Origin: Rhodoferax sp. | GTDB taxonomy: Bacteria; Pseudomonadota; Gammaproteobacteria; Burkholderiales; Burkholderiaceae_C | Direction: 5' to 3' | Length of the DNA: 64,000 nt | Assembly: GCA_024236015.1 (NCBI GenBank) | Contig: JACKLK010000002.1 | Coordinates: 248,001 to 312,000 of the forward strand | Shown: in pieces, positions 30,077 to 40,253 of the stretch | How positions within the stretch are numbered: the first letter of the stretch is position 1 | Layout of the letters: the number at the start of each line of letters is the position of its first letter | Made by a program: the position numbers and the translations under genes | Notes under the pieces: model-generated | Databases searched by the model: none | What the model saw: the letters and a program-made list of their open reading frames with translations, nothing else | Told to the model about the DNA's origin: nothing

Positions 30077-30943
30077 ATGTTTCGCAGCACCCTCATCGCG
30101 GCCACTCTGGCCATCGTCTTCACCTCCGCCCTCGCCGATCAGCCGCTGACCGTCAAGGTCTACAACGCCGACGGCAACAGCTTCAACGTCAACTCGACCC
30201 TGATCTCCGGCGAGAAGGAAGCCATCGTGATCGACGCCGGCTTCACCCGCGCCGACGCGCTGCGCATCGCGGCCAATGTGCTTGACAGCGGCAAGCAACT
30301 GACCACCATCTATGTCAGTCAGGCCGACCCGGACTACTACTTCGGCGTCGAAACCTTGAAGGAGATCTTTCCTCAGGCCGACGTGGTGACCACCCGCGCC
30401 GTGCTGGACAAGCTGACGCCCAAACTCGCGGGCAAAGTCGCGTTCTGGGGCCCCAAGATGGGCGCCAACGCGCCGCGCAAGCCAGTCCTGCCCCGTGCGC
30501 TGGACGGCACTGTGTTGAAGCTGGAAGACAAGACCATCGAAATCCGCGGCACCGAGGGCCTGTTGGCGCATCGCCCTTATGCCTGGGTGCCTTCGATCAA
30601 GGCCGTCGTCGGCAACATCGGCGTTTTTGGCGACATGCATGTGTGGACCGCAGACACGCAGACTGTCGCCGAGCGTTCCGCGTGGGTCGCGCAGCTCGAT
30701 GAGATGGCGGCGCTGCAGCCCGAGCTGGTGGTTCCGGGTCACATGCATGCCGGCACCAAACTGAACGCCGGTGCAATCACCTTTACCAAGAACTATCTGC
30801 AGACTTTCGAAAGGGCCTTGCCCGTTGCCAAGAACAGCAGCGAGCTGATCAACGCCATGAAGCAGGCTTACCCTGACCTCTCCAGTGGTGGCATGTCGCT
30901 GGACATCGGCGCGAAGGTCAACAAGGGCGAAATGAAGTGGTGA
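30077..30943 (+). CDS. Exported MBL-fold protein with altered metal motif
   Basis: This 288-residue protein has a signal peptide (MFRSTLIAATLAIVFTSALA) and a metallo-beta-lactamase-like core with AIVIDAGFTRADALRI and VVPGHMHAG. At the site of the usual HxHxDH metal motif it has SQADPDYYFG (81-90), so three of the four ligands are missing (Q82, D84, Y87; only D86 kept). It is therefore probably not a dinuclear zinc enzyme of the usual type. It belongs to a class commonly encoded with LysR and DoxX genes in proteobacteria, and probably acts in the periplasm. The function is unknown. Confidence 0.85.
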   Translation: MFRSTLIAATLAIVFTSALADQPLTVKVYNADGNSFNVNSTLISGEKEAIVIDAGFTRADALRIAANVLDSGKQLTTIYVSQADPDYYFGVETLKEIFPQADVVTTRAVLDKLTPKLAGKVAFWGPKMGANAPRKPVLPRALDGTVLKLEDKTIEIRGTEGLLAHRPYAWVPSIKAVVGNIGVFGDMHVWTADTQTVAERSAWVAQLDEMAALQPELVVPGHMHAGTKLNAGAITFTKNYLQTFERALPVAKNSSELINAMKQAYPDLSSGGMSLDIGAKVNKGEMKW

Positions 30944-30996
30944 GCCAAACGGCACCAGCAATCATCAGCACAAGTATCCCCAACCAAACTTTCACC

Positions 30997-31422
30997 ATGA
31001 ACGACTCCTTCAAGACCCCTCTCGTCGTCGCCGGCCGCGTGCTGCTGGCACTGATGTTCATCCTGGCCGGCTTTAGCAAGCTGGGCAACATCCAGGGCAC
31101 TGCTGGCTACATCGCCAGCGGCGGACTGCCGTTTGGCTCGGTGCTGGCCGTCGTGGTCGCCTTGCTGGAACTGCTGGGCGGCCTGGCCATCGCGGCGGGC
31201 TTCCAGGCGCGCTGGGCTGCACTGGCGCTCGGCTTGTTCACGCTGGTCGCCAGCGTGCTGTTCCACAAGTTCTGGGCCGTGCCGGCTGAACAGGCGATGG
31301 TGCAGCAGCTGCTGTTCATGAAGAACCTGTCGGTGGCCGGTGGCCTGTTCGTCGTCGCCGTCCTAGGCGCCGGACCGGCAAGCGTCGACGCACACCGCAG
31401 CTCGCGCCTGGTTGCGACCTGA
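30997..31422 (+). CDS. DoxX family membrane protein
   Basis: This 141-residue protein has four hydrophobic helices and the DoxX pattern: AGRVLLALMFILAGFSKLGNIQGTAGYIASGGLP and ALLELLGGLAIAAGFQARWAALALGLFTLVASVLFHKFW. DoxX-like proteins are linked to quinone or thiosulfate redox chemistry and to oxidative stress complexes, though most are unassigned. It lies 53 bp after the MBL-fold gene in the same direction and is probably co-transcribed and under LysR control. Confidence 0.9.
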   Translation: MNDSFKTPLVVAGRVLLALMFILAGFSKLGNIQGTAGYIASGGLPFGSVLAVVVALLELLGGLAIAAGFQARWAALALGLFTLVASVLFHKFWAVPAEQAMVQQLLFMKNLSVAGGLFVVAVLGAGPASVDAHRSSRLVAT

Positions 31423-32051
31423 TCGTTGAGCCCATGCTTTCAGGCAATCACGCCTTGTAGAACCCGCACCTGCCAGCCCATACCCATGGCCAGTTGTTGC
31501 CGCAGTGTCGTGTCAACAAGCGACTAGATGTCCTGTGCGACGTGGTAATCACGTGCCGCGGCGGTACCGACGTATCAAACAATTCATACCCGGAATCAAA
31601 CGAGGTTCCGGCGGCCGATGTCGGCAGCGCTTTGAAACCAGTCGTTTGCGTTGCGTCAACTAGGCTGATCGAACGACTGCGCATGGCCGGCGGCGGGTGC
31701 CCCGCCCGACGATTTCATCGCCACATTGTCGACCGCCAGCCTGTGCCCTCGACGACTGCTTTGGAGCAGGCAGATCGGAAGTCCGAACGACTATTACCAG
31801 CCTGAAATGGGCACCCTGTTGGCGCCAGGCAAGGTCAACCCATAGCCGACTCCGGACGAGCAGTCCTCGCCAGTCAACGGCCCGTTTTCGCCAGTGTGCC
31901 GACCTTCAAGCCGGGCTGCGCGCGCCATTTTTGATGCTTGGGCGTTGTGCGGCCCCCAACCACGAAGTACCGATTCCGGTTTGGCTCCGCCTGGCAAGAG
32001 CAGCGCGATGGTGGCGACAGCCAGCCAGACCACTGATGTCGAGTTGCTGTC
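31423..32051. other. Gene-poor stretch between DoxX and exonuclease III genes
   Basis: These 629 bp carry no supported gene. Minus-strand codons just after 31440 read SLVDTTLRQQLAMGMGWQ followed by VRVLQGVIA and a stop, which looks protein-like, but a TAG closes the frame upstream, so this may be the tail of a decayed gene. A minus-strand frame at 31794-32033 starts like a signal peptide but resembles nothing known. Base composition is more mixed than in the flanking core. Confidence 0.45.
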
Positions 32052-32855
32052 TCAGAGCTTGTAGTCGTATTCGATCGTCAACGGCGCGTGATCCGAAAAC
32101 TTCTCGTCCTTGTAGATCGACGCCCGTTTCGCCGTCGCGGCCAGGCCCGGCGTCGCCAGGTGGTAGTCCAGCCGCCACCCCACGTTGTTCGCATACGCCT
32201 GCCCGCGGTTGCTCCACCAGGTGTAAGCTTCGCCGGTGGTCTCGGGATGCAGCTGGCGGTAGACGTCGACCATCTTCGCTTCGTCGAGAAAACGGGTCAT
32301 CCAGGCACGTTCCTCGGGCAGGAAGCCGGAGTTTTTCTGGTTGCTTTTCCAGTTCCTGAGGTCGATCTCCTTGTGCGCGATGTTGATGTCACCGCAGATC
32401 ACCAGTTCGCGTTTTTTCTTGAGCTTGGTCAGGTAGGGGTAGAACAGGTCGAGGAACCGGTACTTCGCCAGTTGCCGTTCCTCGCCCGAGGAACCGCTGG
32501 GGAAGTAGCAGCTGATGACGGAGAGCTTGCGCTGCGGCGTGTCGAAACGCAGTTCGACGTACCGGCCTTCGGCATCGAATTCGGGTGCGCCGAAGCCGAT
32601 GACGACGTCGCTGGGCTCCTGGCGCGTGTAGACCGCCACGCCGGAATAGCCCTTCTTCTGCGCGAAGTGGAAATGCCCGGTCAGGCCGGCCAGTTGTTCG
32701 AACCGGCCGGCGATGTCCGCCTGTTGTGCCTTGACTTCCTGCACGCAAATACAATCGGGCCTGGCCTTGGCCAGCCAGGGCTCGAGCCCCTTGTTGGTGG
32801 CGGAACGGATGCCGTTGAGGTTCAGGCTGGTCAATGTGAACAAGGAAGTCTCCAT
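32052..32855 (-). CDS. xth: Exodeoxyribonuclease III / AP endonuclease
   Basis: This 267-residue enzyme of the exonuclease III family repairs abasic DNA sites. It has NLNGIRSA, the metal ligand Glu in CVQEVKAQ, YSGVAVYTR, CGDINIAHKEIDLRN with its catalytic Asp-Asn, and the terminal SDHAPL histidine. Length and completeness are normal. Its ATG shares two bases with the pyrE ATG on the other strand (CATG), so each gene's ribosome site and promoter must lie inside the other's coding region unless a later start is used (a TTG four codons in gives LFTLTSLNLNG, the family N-terminus). A broken copy of its 3' end lies at 27830-27935. Confidence 0.95.
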   Translation of the reverse strand: METSLFTLTSLNLNGIRSATNKGLEPWLAKARPDCICVQEVKAQQADIAGRFEQLAGLTGHFHFAQKKGYSGVAVYTRQEPSDVVIGFGAPEFDAEGRYVELRFDTPQRKLSVISCYFPSGSSGEERQLAKYRFLDLFYPYLTKLKKKRELVICGDINIAHKEIDLRNWKSNQKNSGFLPEERAWMTRFLDEAKMVDVYRQLHPETTGEAYTWWSNRGQAYANNVGWRLDYHLATPGLAATAKRASIYKDEKFSDHAPLTIEYDYKL

Positions 32856-33588
32856 GTCGGAAAAGATGGACGTTAGCGCAGGTCAACCCGCGTCACCGGC
32901 GTCAGGGCGCGATACGCTGGCGCTCGATTTCGTGCAGTTCGCTGTCGAATCGGGTGTCTTGCGTTTCGGCGAGTTCAAGACCAAGGCCGGGCGCATGAGC
33001 CCGTATTTCTTCAACGCCGGCCTGTTCGACGACGGCGCCAAGCTGGGCCGGCTCGCACAATTCTATGCGCGCCGGCTGCTCGCCAGCGGCATCGAGTTCG
33101 ACATGGTGTTCGGCCCCGCCTACAAGGGGATTCCGCTGGGTACGGCGCTGGTCATCGAACTCGCGCGCATGGGCCGCAACGTGCCGTATGCCTACAACCG
33201 CAAGGAAGCCAAGGACCACGGCGAAGGCGGCTCGCTGGTCGGTGCCCCGCTGCAGGGCCGGGTGCTGATCGTCGACGATGTCATGTCCGCCGGCACGGCG
33301 GTGCGCGAGTCGATCGCTCTCATCCGCGCCGCCGGCGCGACCCCGCATGGCGTCGTGATCGCACTCGACCGGCAGGAGAAGGCCACCGACAACGGCCAGG
33401 ACAGCGCGACCAGCGCCGTGCAGTACGTGCGCGACCAGCTCGGCCTGAAGGTCTGCAGCGTGGCCCGGCTCACCGATCTGCTGCAGTACCTGGAGCAAGG
33501 CCGCAATGCGGGCCTCGCCGCCGACCATGCGCGGGTGATCGCGTATCGCGAGCGGTACGGCGTGGACGACCTCGCGGAGCCTGCATGA
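32854..33588 (+). CDS. pyrE: Orotate phosphoribosyltransferase
   Basis: This 244-residue protein makes orotidine 5'-phosphate from orotate and PRPP in pyrimidine synthesis. FGEFKTKAGRMSPYFFNAGLF, FGPAYKGIPLGTALVIEL, YAYNRKEAKDHGEGG and the PRPP loop GRVLIVDDVMSAGTA are present. The ATG at 32854 has AAGGAAG upstream; ATG at 32866 (four codons on) is an alternative that would remove the overlap with xth. The next gene overlaps its stop by four bases (ATGA). Confidence 0.95.
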   Translation: MSEKMDVSAGQPASPASGRDTLALDFVQFAVESGVLRFGEFKTKAGRMSPYFFNAGLFDDGAKLGRLAQFYARRLLASGIEFDMVFGPAYKGIPLGTALVIELARMGRNVPYAYNRKEAKDHGEGGSLVGAPLQGRVLIVDDVMSAGTAVRESIALIRAAGATPHGVVIALDRQEKATDNGQDSATSAVQYVRDQLGLKVCSVARLTDLLQYLEQGRNAGLAADHARVIAYRERYGVDDLAEPA

Positions 33589-34298
33589 GTGCGCGGATCT
33601 CGGCATACGAGCCGCAGCGGCGCGCAGCCCGCGGCTGGTGTCGCCTGTCCGCACTGGGCCTGGGTGCAGGCATGTTGTGGGCACTGGCGACCACGGCCGA
33701 CGCACAGCAGCAGCCACCGATCAACGGCATCTACACCTGTACCGATGCCAATGGCCGCAAGCTGCGATCGGACCGCCCGATTGCGGCCTGCCTCGATCGC
33801 GAGCAGACCGTGCTCAACCCCAGCGGGACGGTGCGTGCCCGCGTGGGCCCGTCGCTGAGTGCGCAGCAACGCGCCGAGCTCGAGGAACGCAAGAAGGAGG
33901 AGGCCCTGGAGCGCGCGCGCGAGGCCGAGGACAAGCGGCGCGACCGGGCCATGCTGGCGCGTTATCCGACGCGCGAGGCACATGACAAGGAGCGCGGCGA
34001 GGCGCATGCCCGCATCGACGCCGTGGTGCTCGAAGCCGAGAAACGCATTGTTGCGCTGCACGACGAGCGCAAGAAGATCGACCGCGAGCTGGAGTTCTAC
34101 CAGGGCGATCCGGCCAAGGCGCCGCCGGCCCTGCGTCGCCAGATCGACTATGTCACGCAAAGCCTGCAGGCCCAGCGGCGCTTCATCCAGGTACAGGAAA
34201 ACGAACGCCAGCGGGTCGATGCCCGCTTCAACGACGAGTTGCAGCGGCTCACGGAGCTGTGGCAGGCCCAGCAGCGCGCCGGTGGCTCCGCACCCTGA
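33585..34298 (+). CDS. DUF4124-type exported protein
   Basis: This 237-residue protein has an N-terminal signal segment (WCRLSALGLGAGMLWALATTADA) and a DUF4124-like block GIYTCTDANGRKLRSDRPIAAC, typically found just after the signal. The rest is strongly charged alpha-helix (ELEERKKEEALERAREAEDKRRDR and later repeats), probably coiled coil, in the periplasm. Function unknown. The four-base overlap with pyrE gives translational coupling, though no functional link is known. Confidence 0.85.
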   Translation: MSARISAYEPQRRAARGWCRLSALGLGAGMLWALATTADAQQQPPINGIYTCTDANGRKLRSDRPIAACLDREQTVLNPSGTVRARVGPSLSAQQRAELEERKKEEALERAREAEDKRRDRAMLARYPTREAHDKERGEAHARIDAVVLEAEKRIVALHDERKKIDRELEFYQGDPAKAPPALRRQIDYVTQSLQAQRRFIQVQENERQRVDARFNDELQRLTELWQAQQRAGGSAP

Positions 34299-34319
34299 AG
34301 CGCCGACGCCGGGCGGCTG

Positions 34320-36602
34320 ATGCGATCCGACCCGCAGCCCGTCGTACGCGACATCGTGCTTGTCGGTGGCGGGCACAGCCATGTCGGCGTGTTGCGCAGC
34401 TTCGCGATGCAACCGGTTCCCGGGGTACGCATCACGCTGGTGTGTACCGACGCGCACACGCCGTATTCGGGCATGTTGCCCGGTTATGTCGCCGGTCACT
34501 ACGACTACGACGCGGTTCACATCGACCTGAGCCGGCTCGCGCAGTTCGCCGGCGCGCGTTTCATCCGCGCCGAGGTCATCGGCATGGACCGCACCGAACG
34601 CCGTCTGCGGTTGCGCGACCGGCCGGCTCTGGCGTATGACCTGGCCTCGATCAACATCGGCTCCACGCCGCAGGTCGGTGCAGTCCCCGGCGCGGCCGAG
34701 CACGCGGTCGCGGTCAAGCCCATCCACCGCTTCAACCAGCGCTGGCTGGAGCTGCTCGCGCGCATCGACGCCCATGCCGGCCCGGCCACCATTGCCGTCG
34801 TCGGCGGCGGCGCCGGTGGCGTCGAGCTGACGCTGGCGATGCAGTTTCGCCTGCGCGCGACCTTGCGCGCGCATGGCCGCGATCCCGATGCGCTGACCTT
34901 CCATCTGTTCACCGCCGACGCCATGGTGCTGCCCACGCACAACGCTGCCGTGCAGCGGCGGTTTGCCGACGTGTTGCGTGAACGCGGCGTCCAGGTGCAT
35001 CTCGATGCCGCGGTGCAGGAGGTCCAGGGCGGCCGGCTGCGCACGCAAAACGGCGCGTGGTTCGATGCCGACGAGATCGTCTGGGTCACGCAGGCCGGCG
35101 GTGCGGCCTGGTTGAAGGGCACCGGCCTGGCGCTGGACGATCGCGGTTTCGTGCGCGTCAACGATGCGCTGCAGTCGGTCGACGATCCACGGGTGTTTGC
35201 CGCCGGCGACGTGGCCAGCATGGACAACTACCGGTTGGAGAAGGCCGGTGTGTTCGCGGTGCGCATGGCGGCGCCGCTGGCGCGCAACCTGCGCCGGGCA
35301 TTGGCGCAGCAGCCGCTGCAGCCCTACCGGCCGCAACGCCGCTGGCTGGCGCTGATCAGCACCGGCGACCGTTTTGCCGTTGCCTCGCGCGGCGGCCTGT
35401 CGTTCGCCGGGGCCTGGGTCTGGCGCTGGAAGGACTGGATCGATCGCCGCTTCATGCGCCGTTTCAGCGAGTTTCCGCCGATGGACGCGCCGTCCGATGC
35501 CCCGGGTGGCGTGCCGGGCGTGGCGCTGACCCAGGAGGAGTCGCTGCAGGCGGTGTCGGCGATCGCGATGCGCTGCGGCGGTTGTGGCGCCAAGGTGGGC
35601 GCGAACGTGTTGTCGCGCGCGTTGGCCGAGCTGGTGCCGGCGCCGAGCGACGACGTGCTGATCGGCCTGCACGCACCCGACGACGCCGCCATCGTGCGGG
35701 TGCCGCCGGGCAAGGCCATGGTGCATACGGTGGACTTCTTCCGCGCCTTCATCGAAGACCCCTACGTGTTCGGCCAGATCGCCGCCAACCATGCGCTGGG
35801 CGACATCTTCGCGATGGGCGCGCAGCCGCAAAGCGCCACCGCGATTGCCACGGTGCCGCCGGGCCTGGAAGACAAGGTCGAGGACCTGCTGCGCCAGATG
35901 ATGACGGGCGCGGTGCAGGTGCTCGATGCGGCGGGTTGCGCACTGGTGGGCGGTCATACCGGCGAGGGCCGTGAGCTGGCGCTGGGGTTTGCGGTCAATG
36001 GCCTGGTCGACGCATCGCTGCAAGGCGTGTTGCGCAAGGGCGGCATGCGCGCCGGCGACGTGCTGGTGCTGACCAAGCCGATCGGCACCGGCACCTTGTT
36101 CGCCGCCCATGCCCGTGGCACCGCGCGCGGGCGCTGGGTGCAGGGCGCGCTGGACGTGATGCGCCAGTCCAACCAGGCCGGTGCCCGGGTGTTGATGGCG
36201 CATGGCGCAACCGCCTGCACCGACCTGACCGGCTTCGGCCTGCTCGGCCACCTGGTCGAGATGACGCGGCCGTCCGGTGTCGATGCGCGGCTGCGCCTGT
36301 CGGCGCTGCCGCTGCTTGACGGTGCGCAGGCGTGTGTTGCGCAAGGCATCGTCAGTTCGCTGCAGGCATCCAACGTGCGCCTGCGCCGGGCGCTGCACAA
36401 CCAGGCCGAGTTCGTGCAGCATCCGCGGTATCCGCTGCTGTTCGATCCGCAGACCGCGGGCGGATTGCTGGCCAGCATTCCGGCGGCCCAGGCGGGCGCG
36501 TGTATCGACGCGCTGCACGCCGCCGGTTATGCCGACGCGGCGGTGATCGGTGCGGTGATGCCGCAGGGCGACGCGCCGGAGCCGATCACGCTGGTCGACT
36601 GA
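34320..36602 (+). CDS. selD: FAD-dependent oxidoreductase fused to selenide, water dikinase (SelD)
   Basis: This 760-residue protein has two domains. Residues about 1-385 are a pyridine nucleotide-disulfide type flavoprotein (VLVGGGHSHVGVLRSF, AVVGGGAGGVELTLAMQ, VFAAGDVASMDNYRLEKAGVFAVR) like the NADH dehydrogenase-like partner found with SelD. Residues about 395-760 are SelD, which makes selenophosphate from selenide and ATP. The active-site C419/C422 and K425 (MRCGGCGAKVG) and GHTGEGRELALGF are present, so a functional cysteine-type kinase is likely. The fusion is a known architecture in proteobacteria. Selenium would feed tRNA 2-selenouridine or selenoprotein synthesis; no user gene is in this window. 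Confidence 0.95.
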   Translation: MRSDPQPVVRDIVLVGGGHSHVGVLRSFAMQPVPGVRITLVCTDAHTPYSGMLPGYVAGHYDYDAVHIDLSRLAQFAGARFIRAEVIGMDRTERRLRLRDRPALAYDLASINIGSTPQVGAVPGAAEHAVAVKPIHRFNQRWLELLARIDAHAGPATIAVVGGGAGGVELTLAMQFRLRATLRAHGRDPDALTFHLFTADAMVLPTHNAAVQRRFADVLRERGVQVHLDAAVQEVQGGRLRTQNGAWFDADEIVWVTQAGGAAWLKGTGLALDDRGFVRVNDALQSVDDPRVFAAGDVASMDNYRLEKAGVFAVRMAAPLARNLRRALAQQPLQPYRPQRRWLALISTGDRFAVASRGGLSFAGAWVWRWKDWIDRRFMRRFSEFPPMDAPSDAPGGVPGVALTQEESLQAVSAIAMRCGGCGAKVGANVLSRALAELVPAPSDDVLIGLHAPDDAAIVRVPPGKAMVHTVDFFRAFIEDPYVFGQIAANHALGDIFAMGAQPQSATAIATVPPGLEDKVEDLLRQMMTGAVQVLDAAGCALVGGHTGEGRELALGFAVNGLVDASLQGVLRKGGMRAGDVLVLTKPIGTGTLFAAHARGTARGRWVQGALDVMRQSNQAGARVLMAHGATACTDLTGFGLLGHLVEMTRPSGVDARLRLSALPLLDGAQACVAQGIVSSLQASNVRLRRALHNQAEFVQHPRYPLLFDPQTAGGLLASIPAAQAGACIDALHAAGYADAAVIGAVMPQGDAPEPITLVD

Positions 36603-36623
36603 GCGGCGCCGTCGCGCCGCGTT

Positions 36624-38144
36624 TCAGCCCAGCTTCTTGCGCAGCAACTCGTTGACCTGGCTCGGGTTGGCCTTGCCGCGGCTGGCCTTCATGACCTGGC
36701 CGACCAGGGCGTTGAAGGCCTTGTCCTTGCCCTGGCGGAACTCCTCGACGCTTTTTGCATTGGCGGCGACCACCTCGTCGATGATGGCCTCGAGGGCGCC
36801 GCTGTCGTTCATCTGGCGCAATCCCTTGGCCTCGATGACGGCGTCGACGTCCGTCCCCTCGCCGGTCCACAAGGCCTCGAACACCTGGCGCGCCGCGTTG
36901 TTCGACACCGTGCCGTCGGCGATGCGTCGCACCAGCGCAGCCAGGGTGGCTGCGTCGACACGCGACGATTCCACCTCGCGTTCCTCGGCATTGAGCCGGC
37001 GCGACAACTCGCCGGTGATCCAGTTGCACACCAGCTTGGGTTGCCCGCCCGCGGCCACCGCGTCCAGGAAATAACGCGCCATGGACTTGCTCTGCGTGAG
37101 GATGGCCGCGTCGTATTCCGACAGCCCGTGCTCGCTGGCCAGGCGCGCGCGCAACACGTGCGGCAACTCCGGCATGTCGGCGCGCACCGTGTCGACCCAG
37201 TCGCGCGCGATCACCAGCGGCGGCAGGTCCGGGTCCGGGAAATAGCGGTAGTCGGCGGCGTCTTCCTTGGTGCGCATCGCACGGGTCTCGCCGGTGGCCG
37301 GGTCGAACAACACGGTGGCCTGCTCGATCGCATGGCCGTCCTCGATCTGCTCGATCTGCCAGCGCACCTCGAAGTCGATGGCCTGCTGCATGAACTTGAA
37401 GCTGTTCAGGTTCTTGATCTCGCGCCGCGTGCCCAGTGCTGCGCCGGGCTTGCGCACCGACACGTTGGCGTCGCAGCGGAAACTGCCTTCCTGCATGTTG
37501 CCGTCGCAGATGCCGATCCAGGTCACCAGCCGGTGCAGTTCGCGCGCATAGGCCACGGCTTCAAGCGACGAGCGCATGTCGGGCTCGGTGACGATCTCCA
37601 GCAGCGGCGTGCCGGCGCGGTTCAGGTCGATGCCGGTCTGGCCGACGAAGTCCTCGTGCAGCGACTTGCCGGCGTCTTCCTCCAGGTGGGCGCGCACCAG
37701 GCGCACCGCGCGTTTGTCTCCGTCCAGGAAGAACTCGACCTGGCCGCCCTGTACGACGGGAATCTCGAACTGGCTGATCTGGTAACCCTTGGGCAGGTCG
37801 GGATAAAAATAGTTCTTGCGCGCGAACACGCTGCGTTCTGCCACGTGGGCGCCCACGGCCAGGCCGAAGCGGATCGCGCGTTCGACCGCGCCCCTGTTCA
37901 TCACCGGCAAGGTGCCGGGCAAGGCCAGGTCGACGGCGCAGGCCTGGGTGTTGGGCTCGGCGCCGAAGGCGGTGGAGGCGCGGCTGAAGATCTTGGACGC
38001 GGTCGAGAGCTGGGCGTGGGTCTCGAAACCGATGACGACCTCGTAGCCCTGGACCAGCGGGCCCTGGGGAATCGACGGCGGCTGGGAGGTCGTCGCCGCT
38101 GCAGGCGGTGCTGCGGTCGCGGCGGAGCTGGAAGTTGCGCTCAT
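36624..38144 (-). CDS. gatB: Glu-tRNA(Gln)/Asp-tRNA(Asn) amidotransferase subunit B
   Basis: This 506-residue protein activates glutamyl-tRNA(Gln) for amidation by GatA. The N-terminus has an extra low-complexity leader (SATSSSAATAAPPAAATT...), then YEVVIGFETHAQLSTASKIFS, the KNYFYPDLPKGYQISQF block and GIDLNRAGTPLLEIVTEPD. The last 150 residues form the tRNA-binding YqeY-like tail. The ATG at 38144 (MSATSSS) is chosen; a TTG three codons upstream overlaps the gatA stop. It is the last gene of gatC-gatA-gatB. Confidence 0.96.
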   Translation of the reverse strand: MSATSSSAATAAPPAAATTSQPPSIPQGPLVQGYEVVIGFETHAQLSTASKIFSRASTAFGAEPNTQACAVDLALPGTLPVMNRGAVERAIRFGLAVGAHVAERSVFARKNYFYPDLPKGYQISQFEIPVVQGGQVEFFLDGDKRAVRLVRAHLEEDAGKSLHEDFVGQTGIDLNRAGTPLLEIVTEPDMRSSLEAVAYARELHRLVTWIGICDGNMQEGSFRCDANVSVRKPGAALGTRREIKNLNSFKFMQQAIDFEVRWQIEQIEDGHAIEQATVLFDPATGETRAMRTKEDAADYRYFPDPDLPPLVIARDWVDTVRADMPELPHVLRARLASEHGLSEYDAAILTQSKSMARYFLDAVAAGGQPKLVCNWITGELSRRLNAEEREVESSRVDAATLAALVRRIADGTVSNNAARQVFEALWTGEGTDVDAVIEAKGLRQMNDSGALEAIIDEVVAANAKSVEEFRQGKDKAFNALVGQVMKASRGKANPSQVNELLRKKLG

Positions 38145-38149
38145 GGTGC

Positions 38150-39652
<1,503 letters not shown>

Positions 39653-39755
39653 GCGGTCGTCGTTTCGGTGTAACGGTTGGGTAGGTGGGGCCATGGGGCC
39701 TGCCGCGTGCGCGTCGGGCCCGGCGCGCGGCCGGTTCGGCTAGCCGGTGTCTTTC

Positions 39756-40055
39756 TTATTCGATGACCTTGGGCACCAGGAACAGGCCGGCCTCGACGCT
39801 GGGCGCACTGCGCTGGTTGGCCTCGCGCTGGTCGGGTTCGCTTGCCACGTCCGGACGCAGCCGCAGCGCGATGTCACCGATGGTTTCAAATGGGTGGGCC
39901 AGCGGGACCACACCGGTGGTGTCGACCGCGCGCATCTTCTGCACGATGTCGAAGAAGTCGTTCAACTGGCTGAGCATGCGCTCACTTGCAGAGGCATCCA
40001 GTTCCAGGCGGGCCAGGGTGGCGATGCGGGAGATATCGGACGATGTAAGGGACAT
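39756..40055 (-). CDS. gatC: Glu-tRNA(Gln)/Asp-tRNA(Asn) amidotransferase subunit C
   Basis: This 99-residue protein has the family start SLTSSDISRIATLARLEL and the conserved HPFETIGDIALRLRPDVASEPDQREANQRSAP middle. It stabilises GatAB. The start at 40055 drops a spurious N-terminal extension. It heads the gat operon, divergent from mreB. Confidence 0.94.
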   Translation of the reverse strand: MSLTSSDISRIATLARLELDASASERMLSQLNDFFDIVQKMRAVDTTGVVPLAHPFETIGDIALRLRPDVASEPDQREANQRSAPSVEAGLFLVPKVIE

Positions 40056-40124
40056 GGCAGGATTTAGCGGGAAAGCAGCCTCAAAACGGGCCAAAAGGCG
40101 CGTCACTGGTCAATTTGGAGGCAG

Positions 40125-40142
40125 GGGATAAGGTATTATCCC
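40125..40142. promoter_or_regulatory. Inverted repeat in the gatC-mreB divergent spacer
   Basis: Arms GGGATAA and TTATCCC with a GGTA spacer make a perfect dyad 112 bp before mreB. It includes TATTAT at 40134-40139, a plausible -10 box for the mreBCD operon, though I find no well-spaced -35. It could be a site for a regulator or a hairpin near the start of the mreB transcript. Confidence 0.4.
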
Positions 40143-40253
40143 GCCTTTGCGCGGCGATCCCAATTGTGCGGATCGTGTCAGGCGCAGGCACACCAGAGCT
40201 GGTCAATATGGCGACGGCACACCGAAGTGTCTGCCGTGCCCGAGAGGATTTCG

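Noticed and set aside
31794..32033. A minus-strand frame with a signal-like start next to xth
   Set aside because: No support beyond a hydrophobic start; no family resemblance, possibly chance in a decayed region.
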